Both the position numbers and the translations under genes were made by a program. From positions 106,165 to 151,229 of the forward strand of contig JAPORQ010000026.1 of NCBI GenBank assembly GCA_026710155.1: 45,065 nucleotides of DNA. The letters are read 5' to 3'. The notes below the pieces were generated by a model. It was not told where the DNA came from, made no database searches, and worked only from the letters and a program-made list of their open reading frames with translations. The stretch comes from Paracoccaceae bacterium (lineage in GTDB: Bacteria; Pseudomonadota; Alphaproteobacteria; Rhodobacterales; Rhodobacteraceae). This document shows, piece after piece, positions 19,101 to 28,176 of the stretch (within the stretch, counting starts at the first letter, position 1; each line of letters starts with the position of its first letter).

Positions 19101-19524
19101 TATTAATAGAGTTTCACACTTTAACAATGATGAAAAGAGTATCGAAGGAATTGCTAGTCTAGCGGCTAGCAAGCCACCAAAACTATGGATTGATCTTGAT
19201 TTTGATAGAACAATGATTGAGGTAGCAGAATTATCACAAAAATTTCTACGTGCTGAATCTTATGCTCGTGTGAAAGGGAGAGATGATAAACAGCATGCTA
19301 TTTCTGTTGTTATAGGAATTGATGGTAAACCCACACCAGTTCATGATGAATTTACAATAAGCGATTCTGATCGTCAGATAGTTGAGAATTTAACAAAAGA
19401 AATTGATAGTATGTTGGGGACCAAAGACAACTTTAACAGAAACATCATACTAACTGCATTAGCTGAGGTGAGCGCGCATTACCTTAAGATAAAACCCGAG
19501 GAATACAAGAAAATTGATTATTAG
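16165..19524 (+). CDS. sspC: SspC, large P-loop ATPase
   Basis: This 1119-residue protein has Walker A GPYGSGKSSL at 61-70 and Walker B VVLLIDEMGKFLE at 168-180, followed by a sensor-like LLVVGILHQSF. The N-terminal ATPase resembles the BrxC/PglY type of BREX systems; the rest is long, helical and without known motifs. In the Ssp system SspC supplies ATPase activity for phosphorothioation. Two adjacent ATG codons (16165, 16168) follow AGGA by a few bases. It is 13 bases after sspB and 11 before sspD, in one operon. Absence of a PglZ gene argues against BREX. Confidence 0.85.
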   Translation: MMSNKNVHITNRYLRSIRIDTDLADNSNLDGFICTQTYYEVLKSMFRHITETNQGAFTWTGPYGSGKSSLVVALCSLLSADYTIRSKAEEIFGRELTQVVREALPLGNKGWRIVPVVGVRDDPIKAIGEAARKEKIIKRRPHGGWSERNLIKFLKEAASYKPDDYGGVVLLIDEMGKFLESATRDGFDVYIFQQLAEIASRSQRRLLVVGILHQSFEEYTLRLSHESRDEWAKIQGRFIDLVVNATGEEQIELLSRAIVSNQKKPARMARISKKVSKYSFNGSKTLSSKLVECWPLHPVVSCLLGSISRRRFGQNQRSIFGFLNSAEPNGFQDFLKHSGPNDLYTPDMLWDYLQTNLEPSILASPDAHRWALSAEALERCESKGGDEIHTKLLKIIAVMDLFKERSRIGPNFELLETCFEISREELKQALKNLNRDSFTIFKKFKGVHAIYSGSDFDFERSLKSALNGIDEIDFGKLKLLTGIQPIVAKRHYHKTGALRWFDIEISPLNSLDETVNYIEQNTGAVGKFILVIPTEGESETDARNLCQQVVNRIDSNRGVLLGLSKISWVITSLTRELLALELVNETHSELSGDPVARREISSRIAELKSLLETELYKSFDNAVWFSSTFEPHSLRQSELNNLASELADKRFNKSPLIHNELLNRHKPSGSAVAAQNNLLRHMIFDEGKPRLGIKKFPAEAGLFKSILEKSRLYRKKGGKWCFSSPSNYKDNCNLNPLWKAAIKRIKQSPVLVSELYDVWRQPPYGVKDGLLPILAVGFILTQRETLAVYREGVFKPNFDDVDVDYLIKDAGSMQLRWMDISGIARRLLLEMVTIVRDLDQNNKLENLEPIDVARGLISIYDRLPQWTKRTMLISTNAVQIRDMFKRARDPNKFLFDDIPETFVDISHDFDEEAVKKIAENVRDGLKELDSAYISKLYRIRDVMLNELNVHNSSTQSILELQTRAKNIRQISGDFKLEAFINRVSHFNNDEKSIEGIASLAASKPPKLWIDLDFDRTMIEVAELSQKFLRAESYARVKGRDDKQHAISVVIGIDGKPTPVHDEFTISDSDRQIVENLTKEIDSMLGTKDNFNRNIILTALAEVSAHYLKIKPEEYKKIDY

Positions 19525-19535
19525 GACAAAGCCGT

Positions 19536-20378
19536 ATGAGCAGAGTAAATACTGAGAAACATGTACTAGGTTTATCAGGTGGTAGAGATAGTGCTGCGTT
19601 GGCAGTTTATATGCGACAACACCACCCTGAATTAGATATTGAATACTTTTTCACGGATACTGGTAAAGAATTACCCGAGGTATATGAATACCTAGGTCGT
19701 TTAGAAGGTTTTTTAGGAAAAACCATACTTCGTTTAAATCCTAAACGGGACTTTGATTTTTGGCTAAATCAATACAATAATTATCTACCCTCTCCTCAAA
19801 GTAGATGGTGTACAAGACAACTAAAGCTACGGCCCTTTGAACAATGGCTTAAACCTAGAATCAAAAACGGTGAAACCATTTACAGTTATGTAGCCATTCG
19901 TTCTGATGAAGAATATAGAGAAGGATACAACTCTAAAAACAACAAGTTAATAGTTTGCTTGCCATTTAAAGAATCTGGGATAGACAAAGAAGGGGTATTG
20001 GAAATACTTGAAAGTGCTGGTTTGGGATTGCCAGATTATTACTCTTGGCGAACACGAAGTGGATGCACTTTTTGTTTCTTTCAACAAAAAATAGAATGGG
20101 TTAGACTAAAGGAATATCATCCCGAAGCTTTTGAAGAAGCCAAAGCATATGAAAAAAACTCAGTTGAACACGGATCACCTTTCACTTGGTGTCAAGGGGA
20201 ATCTTTGGATGAATTGGAAAAACCTGAAAGGGTTGAACAGATATTAAAAGATCATAAAAAACGGTTAGTTCGCATGCGTTCGAGGATTAAGCCCAATCCA
20301 CTACGACCAGATGAAGACCCGCTAGATATGGATGACCTTTATGGTCAATCCAAAATGTGTTTGGCTTGTCACAAATAG
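19536..20378 (+). CDS. sspD: SspD, PAPS-reductase-like ATP pyrophosphatase
   Basis: This 280-residue member of the PAPS reductase/DndC family is thought to activate the DNA phosphate by adenylation before sulfur transfer. The PP-loop SGGRDS is at 14-19 and FFTDTGKELPE follows the second strand. WCTRQLK (C92) is a family motif, and pairs C177/C180 (GCTFC) and C275/C278 (MCLACHK) could hold an iron-sulfur cluster, as in DndC-like proteins. It ends the sspBCD operon and faces sspE tail to tail with 26 bases between the stops. Confidence 0.9.
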   Translation: MSRVNTEKHVLGLSGGRDSAALAVYMRQHHPELDIEYFFTDTGKELPEVYEYLGRLEGFLGKTILRLNPKRDFDFWLNQYNNYLPSPQSRWCTRQLKLRPFEQWLKPRIKNGETIYSYVAIRSDEEYREGYNSKNNKLIVCLPFKESGIDKEGVLEILESAGLGLPDYYSWRTRSGCTFCFFQQKIEWVRLKEYHPEAFEEAKAYEKNSVEHGSPFTWCQGESLDELEKPERVEQILKDHKKRLVRMRSRIKPNPLRPDEDPLDMDDLYGQSKMCLACHK

Positions 20379-20404
20379 ATAGAATGTAATTTATTAAAAC
20401 TTAA

Positions 20405-22711
20405 CTAATCAAGCCATGGTCTCAATGTGTCCCATGCTAACGAAGCTAATCTATGGGTTCGTTTCTCAATAAATTCTTTATCCCAATTTTCAACATCCCT
20501 TATACCATCCAACATGGATAAGCGTTTTCCGTTAAGGATTAATTCTTCAGTCTTTGCATGAAATCGAAGGCCCTGTCTTTTTGCACTTTCCAATGCTGAT
20601 TTTCTTTTTTTCATAGTTTCATCTGTAAGAGCAGTGTAGAAGAGATTCTTTTTTTTCCAAGAAGCCTTCCCTACAGCATTATTTTCCTTAACAGGTAGTA
20701 ATACAAGGTTACCCAAAGTGTTTCTAATACGACTATTTGAATATATTTCATTATTCCATCCTTCAGGTTTATCTGAGTTTGGTGCGACATGTTCGACAGT
20801 TTTATAGTCCTCTCCATTCCAGAACTTGTAGTCAAGATAACTTCTATTATCGCTAGGCGGTATTCCCTCACGTGTTAGTAATCCAGGATTATCCTTATCC
20901 GGTGCAGTATTATGTGATGCACAGAGAAGCATAAATCTGACAATAGGTTGAGAATGTGTATAAATCGGAGTATCAATTACATGTTTGATCCATTCGTCCT
21001 TATCTTTGTATTTTACTTTACGAGATTCAAGTTTACTAACCAAAGCAGATTTTAATTCACTAACACTTAAAATTTGATTTTCGAACTTTAAACCGGTACA
21101 CAAACCAAACTTATTGTTAGAAGTTTTATCTTCCATAATATCCCTGAAACAGGTATCGATTCCATCAGTAGTACCTGTTGCTGCCCTTCTAATTGTAAGA
21201 AAAGCTGTGATAGCTTTAATGACTTTTATGTAGTCAGTGAAATCTGTTCTTTCTTTACCAACTATCCAATATCTCGCTAAAATTGGTAGTGTTAGATTAG
21301 TTTTTGTTGCACTGATAAGGGAACATAGTAACTTTACTAGTTCAGCATCAATTTGGTTATTATGGTATTTGTTAATCTCACCAATATTATTAGGGGTCCA
21401 GTAATTGCATCGATATTCAGATACTGAAGCTAAGGCATTCATGAATTTAGTGGGGCCATTCTCTATAGTTTTGGAATTGTTAAATAATCGAAGAAGTTGT
21501 GTTCTTTGTGCATTAAGATTTAGTGAGATCTTCCTACCCTCAAGATATAGAGCAAATGTAATAACCAGATGTTTAGCTTCATCCTGTTTTTGTTTTGTTT
21601 CAGGGAAGTTATTCGCCATAATATCATCAATGGAATTGAAAGCAATTTCACAATCAGAACCGCTATATCCATGATCTCTTGATTTTGCAGCGTTAATTAC
21701 ATGTGGTTTCAATGTTTCGAGCGCTGTTAAAGGTTCCCCAGTAGTGTTAAGTGCATCAAATATATCAAAAGCGGCATCTTCATCATCAGTTATAACTGTG
21801 GTAACTGCTACACAGTTGCAAAAATAAGCCGCAAGCATCAATGTTCTATAAAAATTATGAATTTCTTCTGATTGAAGGATTTCAGAGATTGCCTTAGACA
21901 ATTCGTTGTCATTCTCAAGAACATCATGAGCTTTTTTCCATAAGTTTCTATAACCGCGGTGAGGAAATTTGTTGGCTTCTAAAAATTGACAATCATTCTT
22001 TTCGAACCATTTGGGGTCATTTAGATCTTTACAAAATTGCTGAATATCTTGGAAATTAGTTAAAATTTTATTTGCTTCCCGGGTATTACCTAAATCAGGT
22101 GCTAAGAATTCAAGTTCCTTACTGCGGATAAATTCCACAAACTTAGTTTGGAAAATAGAAATTTCTGATTTCAATTCTTCGGTTCCAACACTATCACCCC
22201 TATAATCCTGATGACGTACTATCCTTGGAAAAGGATAACTCACATTATCGTGTTGAACTAATTGAGTACCACGGATACAAGAAGCTAATGCAAATTCAAT
22301 TGAATTTGTTTCAATTTCCAACCATTCAATGGTTTTCGATTTCAAATCAGGTAAATCCTGACGAAGAATTCTTAATCTTTCAATTAATACACATGCTAAT
22401 AATGTAAGAGTAGTGAGCCTTTGTTGACCATCCACAATAGAATATGATCTTCCCTGAAATTCCGGTTCTTGTTTCTTGTCCTTCACAAGAATAAGCGTTC
22501 CAAGGAAGGTAAATGTATTAGCTCCAGTCCCTTCTGATAAACGTTCAAAGCCGGTAAAAATATCTGTCATCAGACGATGTATGTTTTCCCTTGACCAATC
22601 ATATGCCCGCTGATATTCAGGGATTCGAAATCCAGCACTACCATTCCTCATGTTTGCTACTTCCCAAGGATTACGAGCTCTTGCTGAAAATAACTCACTG
22701 ACTTTTTTCAC
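20405..22711 (-). CDS. sspE: SspE, DUF262/DUF1524 phosphorothioate-sensing effector
   Basis: The N-terminal DUF262 domain has FRIPEYQRAYDWS near 29-41, LGTLILVKD and the nucleotide-binding DGQQRLTTL at 94-102. The C-terminal DUF1524 HNH nuclease starts near 639 with VEHVAP and continues NTLGNLVLLPVKENN and KASWKKK. This GmrSD-like build is that of SspE, which senses phosphorothioate-marked DNA through its N-terminal NTPase part and nicks foreign DNA. Without sspA-D it would be called a type IV restriction enzyme. I choose the GTG at 22711 because AAGG lies nine bases upstream; the frame also opens at a TTG at 22741. It is co-directional with ilvD, 61 bases after its stop. Confidence 0.88.
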   Translation of the reverse strand: MKKVSELFSARARNPWEVANMRNGSAGFRIPEYQRAYDWSRENIHRLMTDIFTGFERLSEGTGANTFTFLGTLILVKDKKQEPEFQGRSYSIVDGQQRLTTLTLLACVLIERLRILRQDLPDLKSKTIEWLEIETNSIEFALASCIRGTQLVQHDNVSYPFPRIVRHQDYRGDSVGTEELKSEISIFQTKFVEFIRSKELEFLAPDLGNTREANKILTNFQDIQQFCKDLNDPKWFEKNDCQFLEANKFPHRGYRNLWKKAHDVLENDNELSKAISEILQSEEIHNFYRTLMLAAYFCNCVAVTTVITDDEDAAFDIFDALNTTGEPLTALETLKPHVINAAKSRDHGYSGSDCEIAFNSIDDIMANNFPETKQKQDEAKHLVITFALYLEGRKISLNLNAQRTQLLRLFNNSKTIENGPTKFMNALASVSEYRCNYWTPNNIGEINKYHNNQIDAELVKLLCSLISATKTNLTLPILARYWIVGKERTDFTDYIKVIKAITAFLTIRRAATGTTDGIDTCFRDIMEDKTSNNKFGLCTGLKFENQILSVSELKSALVSKLESRKVKYKDKDEWIKHVIDTPIYTHSQPIVRFMLLCASHNTAPDKDNPGLLTREGIPPSDNRSYLDYKFWNGEDYKTVEHVAPNSDKPEGWNNEIYSNSRIRNTLGNLVLLPVKENNAVGKASWKKKNLFYTALTDETMKKRKSALESAKRQGLRFHAKTEELILNGKRLSMLDGIRDVENWDKEFIEKRTHRLASLAWDTLRPWLD

Positions 22712-22772
22712 AGAATTTATCCTTATATATTTACTGATCAATCATGCAAAGCATTGTAGTTTGTTCATAATT

Positions 22773-24497
22773 TCACAAGTCCATATACACATGCGATTCA
22801 ACTTTAGCACCTGGTTGGGTGACGGCACCTTCTCGGGTTGGTCCAACAAGCTGGGCGTATTTCCAAAGGGCGCCGGAACTGTAGTAGGTTTTTCTGGGAC
22901 CCTTCCATTCAGCCTTGCGATTTGCCAATTCTTCATCCGTGAGATCGACTTCAAGTGTTCCCTTGAGCGCATCAATGGTAATGATATCGCCATCCCTGAG
23001 CAGGGCAATGGGACCGCCATGGGCCGATTCCGGTCCGATGTGACCAACACAGAACCCCCTTGTGGCACCCGAAAATCTACCATCGGTAATCAAGGCCACT
23101 TTCTTGCCCATTCCCTGGCCTGAAAGGGCGGCAGTAGTGGAAAGCATTTCCCGCATCCCAGGTCCTCCGGCTGGTCCTTCATTACGAATGACGATGACTT
23201 CACCTTCCTTGTAATTTCTTTGTTTTACTGCTTCGAAAGCATCTTCCTCACATTCAAATACATTGGCCGGACCAGAGAACACGATCTGGTCCTTTTCCAT
23301 GCCAGCAATTTTGACGATGGCACCATCTGGTGCGAGATTGCCCCTGAGACCAACTACACCTCCAGTTTCTGATAGTGGAGTTGCTGCTGGGTATATCACT
23401 CGACCATCGGCTTCCCTTTCCACGAGGTCAAGTTCTTCCCCAACGGTTTTGCCCGAGACAACAATGCAATCTTCGTGGATAAGGCCGATCTTGCGGAGCT
23501 CCTTCATGACAACCGGAACACCACCTGCTTCGTAAAGATCCTTGGCAACGTATTTGCCACCTGGTTTCATATCCACGAAATAAGGTGTACTCTTGAAAAT
23601 TTCGCAAACATCTAAAAGATCAAAGTCGATACCTGCTTCATTGGCGATAGCTGGCAGGTGAAGTCCTGCATTGGTGGAACCTCCGGTACAAGCGACAACC
23701 CTGGCTGCATTTTCCAGCGATTTGCGGGTTACAATATCCCGAGCCCTGATGTTGGTTTCCAAAAGCCCCATTACGGCGCGGCCCGAAGCTTCACAGAATT
23801 GATCCCGGCTTTCATAAGGTGCTGGCGCACCTGATGAATTGAACAAAGCAAGACCGATGGCTTCTGAAACACATGCCATGGTATTGGCAGTAAACTGACC
23901 TCCACAGGCTCCGGCAGAGGGACATGCAACACGTTCCAATATGGCCAGTTCGGCATCAGACATATTACCTGCCTGATGCTTTCCTACGGCTTCAAACACA
24001 TCCTGTACGGTGACATCTTTGCCATCGAGTCGACCCGGCAGTATGGATCCACCGTAGATAAAGACTGATGGGCAATTTAGTCGAACCATGGCCATCATCA
24101 TGCCAGGAAGGGATTTGTCACAACCTGCCAAACCAACAATTGCATCATAGCAGTGCCCTCTCATGGTCAATTCGACCGTATCGGCGATGGCCTCTCTGGA
24201 AGCAAGGGATGAACGCATTCCCTCATGCCCCATGGCGATACCATCGGTAACGGTAATGGTGGTAAATTCCCTAGGGGTACCCATGGCTGATTTTACACCC
24301 AGCTTGACTGACTGGGCTTGTCTGTTGAGAGCAATGTTACAAGGTGCTGCCTCATTCCAGCAGGTTGCCACACCGACAAAAGGTTGATCGATTTCATGCT
24401 CGGTCATGCCCATTGCATAATAGTAGGATCGGTGTGGGGCTCTTGATGGACCCTGGCTTACATGGCGACTTGGTAGGTTCTGTTTCTTTTCAGACAT
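22773..24497 (-). CDS. ilvD: dihydroxy-acid dehydratase
   Basis: IlvD dehydrates dihydroxy-isovalerate and dihydroxy-methylvalerate to the keto acids of valine, leucine and isoleucine. The 574-residue protein has the iron-sulfur and metal signature cysteines in [21 protein letters not shown] and [15 protein letters not shown], plus the C-terminal [11 protein letters not shown] and [11 protein letters not shown]. Length is typical. It is the first core gene to the right of the defence island and lies 118 bases downstream of the phosphodiesterase gene on the same strand. Confidence 0.97.
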   Translation of the reverse strand: MSEKKQNLPSRHVSQGPSRAPHRSYYYAMGMTEHEIDQPFVGVATCWNEAAPCNIALNRQAQSVKLGVKSAMGTPREFTTITVTDGIAMGHEGMRSSLASREAIADTVELTMRGHCYDAIVGLAGCDKSLPGMMMAMVRLNCPSVFIYGGSILPGRLDGKDVTVQDVFEAVGKHQAGNMSDAELAILERVACPSAGACGGQFTANTMACVSEAIGLALFNSSGAPAPYESRDQFCEASGRAVMGLLETNIRARDIVTRKSLENAARVVACTGGSTNAGLHLPAIANEAGIDFDLLDVCEIFKSTPYFVDMKPGGKYVAKDLYEAGGVPVVMKELRKIGLIHEDCIVVSGKTVGEELDLVEREADGRVIYPAATPLSETGGVVGLRGNLAPDGAIVKIAGMEKDQIVFSGPANVFECEEDAFEAVKQRNYKEGEVIVIRNEGPAGGPGMREMLSTTAALSGQGMGKKVALITDGRFSGATRGFCVGHIGPESAHGGPIALLRDGDIITIDALKGTLEVDLTDEELANRKAEWKGPRKTYYSSGALWKYAQLVGPTREGAVTQPGAKVESHVYMDL

Positions 24498-24615
24498 TGT
24501 TTTTCCTTATGCTAAAGGCAATTGAAAGATTGGTCATAATCCAAAATTATTATGTTTGTTTGTTTGAATTCTTGTTGATGCGGGTAAATTAACGGATTAG
24601 TTTGAAAATTAGAAG

Positions 24616-25377
24616 TTAATCCCGCCAAATTCCTCTTTTCCGGAAAAACTTTTTCATCAATTCAGCTTCATCACTCATGATGGCATCAATACCCATATCA
24701 AGAAGTCTGCCCATGGTTTCAATATCATTGATGGTCCATGCCTGAACCGGAAAACCATGCGAATGGGCCTTGCTGATGAAACTACGATCAAGTATACGCA
24801 CACCCTTGTCCCGCAAGGGAGCTTGTACACAATTCGCTCCAAAACCTCCCCAGGGAATACCCCAACTGTTCAAGCGGAGACGAAACACTTCCCGAGGACC
24901 CATGGAAGTGCATAATTTGGAACCGGCCTCATTACGTATCCAAGCCAACCTCTTTTCCGAAAATGATCCCACACATACACGGTCCCAAACTTCATTGGCA
25001 ACAAGAACATCATAAAGTGGTTTGGTTGCACTATCCTCCTTGGGATCTATGATGAACCTTATATCCGGCCAACTTGAAAGTACTTCCTCAAACAAAGGGA
25101 TGGGTTCTTGACCATTCACCTTTATTTTTTTCAGATCATTCCATTTCATGGTGTCAATCCTGCCCTCAACCGAAGCCACCCGCTTCAAATCGGGATCGTG
25201 GAATGCAACAAGTTTGCCATCGGCTGTTGCATGGACATCAGTCTCTAGACACTTGTAACCCAAATCCACCGCCGCGGAAAATGCAGCCATGGTATTTTCA
25301 GGATAATTGGCCGAATATCCCCGATGGGCAATGGGAAGGGGCAATGGATAACTGGGATGGTGTAGAAATGAATGCAT
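24616..25377 (-). CDS. ugpQ: glycerophosphodiester phosphodiesterase
   Basis: It hydrolyses glycerophosphodiesters to glycerol-3-phosphate and an alcohol, for phospholipid recycling. The 253-residue TIM barrel shows HRGYSANYPENT (18-29), LETDVHATADG and FHDP, the catalytic histidines and acidic metal ligands of the GDPD family, and a late QAWTIND. No signal peptide is apparent, so it should be cytosolic like UgpQ. The gene symbol is by family resemblance. It is divergent from accD. Confidence 0.9.
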   Translation of the reverse strand: MHSFLHHPSYPLPLPIAHRGYSANYPENTMAAFSAAVDLGYKCLETDVHATADGKLVAFHDPDLKRVASVEGRIDTMKWNDLKKIKVNGQEPIPLFEEVLSSWPDIRFIIDPKEDSATKPLYDVLVANEVWDRVCVGSFSEKRLAWIRNEAGSKLCTSMGPREVFRLRLNSWGIPWGGFGANCVQAPLRDKGVRILDRSFISKAHSHGFPVQAWTINDIETMGRLLDMGIDAIMSDEAELMKKFFRKRGIWRD

Positions 25378-25462
25378 GACAAAGATATTTTATTGGTTGG
25401 ATTGTTGATGTAATGGATATATTTTCGCAAATGAAAGAATTGCAAACAAATTCTGGAGAATT

Positions 25463-26380
25463 ATGAACTGGATTTCCAATTATGTTCGTCCCAAGCTTAA
25501 GTCCATTCTTGATCGTAAGGATGTTCCGGACAATCTATGGACTACTTGCGACAGTTGTGGGGTCATGATCAATCACCGGACCATGGTTCGATCCATGAAT
25601 GTATGTCCCGACTGTGATCATCACATGACCATCAGCCCCCGACAAAGGTTCGATACGCTTTTTGATGACAAGATTTACAAGCTTCTGGAAATTGAATTGC
25701 CCGGGGAAGATCCACTGTCATTCAGAGATACCAAAAAATATACCGATCGCTTGAAGGCATCCCAGAAGGTGACCGAGGAAAAGGATGCCATGCTGGTGGC
25801 CGAAGGCAATATCGGAAAATTGAAGACCATTGTGGCTGCACAGGATTTCGAGTTCATGGCAGGTTCGATGGGCGTCTATGTGGGAAATGCCATACTGGCT
25901 GCCTGTGAACGGTGCCTGAAGGTCAAGGCTCCCCTTGTGTTGTTTGCCACAGCGGGTGGTGCACGGATGCAGGAAGGAATTCTCAGCCTTATGCAGATGC
26001 CTCGTTCAACCGTGGGAATCAAAAAGCTTGCCGATGCAGGATTGCCCTATATTGTGGTTCTGACCAATCCGACAACAGGTGGGGTTACGGCATCCTATGC
26101 CATGCTTGGGGATATCCATATCGCCGAACCGAAGGCGCTGATCGGTTTTGCCGGACCACGGGTGATCGAACAGACCATCAAGGAAAAATTGCCTGAGGGC
26201 TTTCAGCGTTCTGAATACCTGCTTGAACACGGAATGTTGGACATGGTGGTCCACAGGAAGAAAATGCGTGAAACGATTATGGTACTGACCAGGTTGCTCA
26301 TGAAAAAACCACCGGCAATCAGGGGTGAAATTACCTTTGAGAAGAAATCCGGGCAAAAACAATCTTCCCAAACGGATTAA
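25463..26380 (+). CDS. accD: acetyl-CoA carboxylase carboxyltransferase subunit beta
   Basis: AccD and AccA transfer the carboxyl group from biotin to acetyl-CoA, the committed step of fatty acid synthesis. The N-terminal zinc ribbon has C29, C32, C48 and C51. The crotonase-like core follows, with GSMGVYVGNA, TAGGARMQEG, TNPTTGGV, GFAGPRVIEQT and LLEHGMLDMVV. Length 305 is standard. The ATG has a GGAGAA ribosome-binding site. folC starts 45 bases downstream, an accD-folC pair common in proteobacteria. Confidence 0.97.
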   Translation: MNWISNYVRPKLKSILDRKDVPDNLWTTCDSCGVMINHRTMVRSMNVCPDCDHHMTISPRQRFDTLFDDKIYKLLEIELPGEDPLSFRDTKKYTDRLKASQKVTEEKDAMLVAEGNIGKLKTIVAAQDFEFMAGSMGVYVGNAILAACERCLKVKAPLVLFATAGGARMQEGILSLMQMPRSTVGIKKLADAGLPYIVVLTNPTTGGVTASYAMLGDIHIAEPKALIGFAGPRVIEQTIKEKLPEGFQRSEYLLEHGMLDMVVHRKKMRETIMVLTRLLMKKPPAIRGEITFEKKSGQKQSSQTD

Positions 26381-26424
26381 GCCAACCTAAATTAACCTCA
26401 ACATCCTGTCTGGGAGAATTCCTC

Positions 26425-27699
26425 GTGACTGCATCGACATCCACTGAAATCCTGCATCGGTTGAAATCACTATACCCGAAAAGCATAGATCTCACTCTCA
26501 ATAGACCCAAAAGGCTCCTGGCCGACCTGAAGCATCCTGAGCAAAAACTCCCGCCCGTCATTCATTTTGCCGGAACGAATGGCAAGGGATCAACCCTGGC
26601 CATGGTTAGGGCCGGGTTGGAAGCAGCAGGCCAGAGGGTTCACAGTTATATTTCACCCCACCTGACCAAGTTCAATGAAAGAATAACCCTTGCCGGTTCA
26701 ATCATTGAGGAGGACGCCTTGGTTGAGGTTCTTCTTGAATGTGAGGGGATCAATCGGAAACTGCCGATTTCCCTTTTTGAAATCACGACGGCAGCGGCAT
26801 TTCTGGCCTTTTCACGAACCAGTGCCGATTACCTGCTTTTGGAAGTGGGGCTGGGCGGCAGGCTGGATGCGACCAATGTTGTTGATCAACCCGAACTGAC
26901 GGTCATTACACCCATTTCATTTGATCATGAACAGTATCTGGGAGACACGCTGGCAAAGATTGCCTTTGAAAAGGCGGGTATCCTGAAACAAGGTATACCT
27001 TCGGTCATTTCCCGTCAGGAACAGGAAGTGCTTGAGGTCATTGAAAATGTTGCCAAAAGCAGAAACACCCCCCTGCTGATTCAGGACAGGGACTGGTTTG
27101 TCAGGGCTGATGCAGACCAACTGGTCTATACCGATGCAGGTGGTGACATGATCCTTCCGAGACCCGGTCTGGTTGGCGAACACCAGACCATCAATGCCGG
27201 CACATCAATTACCGTTCTGCGATATCTGGGCTTCAGGAAACCCGAAATCAGGCAAGCCCTGCTCAAGGCCCGATGGCCTGGCCGCATGCAGCGCTTGCAG
27301 AACGGTCCCCTGATCGACAATGCCAATGGTTCGGAAGTATGGCTCGATGGAGGTCATAATCCGGCAGCAGGACAGGCACTGACGATGACCCTGAACAAAC
27401 TGCCTTTCAAAAAGACACGGCTGGTTTGTGGAATGTTGGAGACCAAGGACTCAAGGGGCTTTCTAAGAAACCTGCGTCCAGCCGCCGATGAACTTTACGG
27501 TATTGAGATTCCCGGTGAGGAGTCGTCCCTGTCCGCCGACAGTATTGCTTCGGTTGCAAGGGAAGTCGGTTTTGAAACCCATACCTCGGAAAGTCCCCTC
27601 ACCGCGGTCAAGACAATATCCTCCAGCTGCCCAAATTCACGGATATTGGTCTGTGGTTCCCTGTATCTTGCAGGTCAGGTTCTGAAGGAGAACTTTTGA
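26425..27699 (+). CDS. folC: folylpolyglutamate/dihydrofolate synthase
   Basis: FolC adds glutamate to dihydropteroate and to folates. The 424-residue Mur-ligase-like protein has the ATP loop FAGTNGKGST (48-57), SPHLTKFNERI, LLEVGLGGRLDATNV, ITPISFDHEQYLG, FEKAGILK, and the C-terminal DGGHNP and CGSLYLAG. It starts with GTG at 26425, preceded by a GGGAGAA-like site. It is likely co-transcribed with accD. Confidence 0.95.
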   Translation: MTASTSTEILHRLKSLYPKSIDLTLNRPKRLLADLKHPEQKLPPVIHFAGTNGKGSTLAMVRAGLEAAGQRVHSYISPHLTKFNERITLAGSIIEEDALVEVLLECEGINRKLPISLFEITTAAAFLAFSRTSADYLLLEVGLGGRLDATNVVDQPELTVITPISFDHEQYLGDTLAKIAFEKAGILKQGIPSVISRQEQEVLEVIENVAKSRNTPLLIQDRDWFVRADADQLVYTDAGGDMILPRPGLVGEHQTINAGTSITVLRYLGFRKPEIRQALLKARWPGRMQRLQNGPLIDNANGSEVWLDGGHNPAAGQALTMTLNKLPFKKTRLVCGMLETKDSRGFLRNLRPAADELYGIEIPGEESSLSADSIASVAREVGFETHTSESPLTAVKTISSSCPNSRILVCGSLYLAGQVLKENF

Positions 27700-27763
27700 G
27701 TTGTTTAATCGTTCTTGGTTTTTCAAAAGTATCAAGATCAGTGGAATGGTTTGAATTCATTCG

Positions 27764-27976
27764 CTAATTTGAACTATGTTTAGTGTGATCCCAAACTTGC
27801 CCTTTTTTTACACTTAACTCGTAATTTATTTCGGCAAAATCAATACGCTGTTTGGTCAGTGCAACTTGCAGTTCAACCGGTATTGCAACACTTTTCTTGC
27901 CAAGGTCCTTTTTTTCAATATCACTGATTGAAGATTCCTCTGGCAAGAATGGATCATTATTGTAAACTTTAACCAT
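27764..27976 (-). CDS. 70-residue protein of unknown function
   Basis: I do not recognise this protein. It starts MVKVYNNDPFLPEESS, has an acidic first half (SDIEKKDLGKK) and a second part VAIPVELQVALTKQRIDFAE, predicted soluble, with no cysteine. The ATG at 27976 sits seven bases after a strong AGGAG (27984-27988) and about 40 bases after a promoter whose -35 and -10 boxes both match consensus. Those signals make it very likely to be a real, well-expressed gene despite its size. A TTG six bases further upstream is an unlikely start. It lies alone between folC (convergent) and trxA (same strand, upstream). Confidence 0.7.
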   Translation of the reverse strand: MVKVYNNDPFLPEESSISDIEKKDLGKKSVAIPVELQVALTKQRIDFAEINYELSVKKGQVWDHTKHSSN

Positions 27977-28025
27977 GACCAATCTCCTAACTTTTCTTGT
28001 TACTACTAGTGCTTTTCATTATGAA

Positions 28026-28055
28026 ATTATAATTGATTTCTAAATTTTTTGTCAA
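28026..28055 (-). promoter_or_regulatory. consensus sigma-70 promoter of the 70-residue gene
   Basis: On the minus strand TTGACA (28055-28050) is followed after 18 bases by TATAAT (28031-28026). Both boxes match the consensus exactly. The predicted start of transcription is near 28019, giving a leader of about 40 bases before the ATG at 27976. Confidence 0.75.
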
Positions 28056-28092
28056 TTTCGAAAATCTTGTCTTCCACTCAACTCATTGTTAG

Positions 28093-28112
28093 TTCGGATT
28101 TTTTCATCCGAA
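28093..28112. repeat. small stem-loop between trxA and the 70-residue gene
   Basis: TTCGGAT and ATCCGAA form a 7-base stem with a 6-base loop. It lies after the trxA stop in the sense of transcription, but neither strand shows a T-run directly after the stem, so a terminator role is doubtful. Confidence 0.35.
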
Positions 28113-28176
28113 AATCTATTTCGAATTAATAAAATGAAATTGCAATTTGAAAATATCCATTGATACACTATCAGCT

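Noticed and set aside
13866-22711. Dnd (DndBCDE) or BREX type 4 instead of Ssp
   Set aside because: No DndD/DndE-like or PglZ/BrxL genes are present; DUF4007 and the DUF262/DUF1524 protein fit Ssp better.
28093-28112. trxA terminator
   Set aside because: The stem is short and there is no T-run directly after it on either strand.
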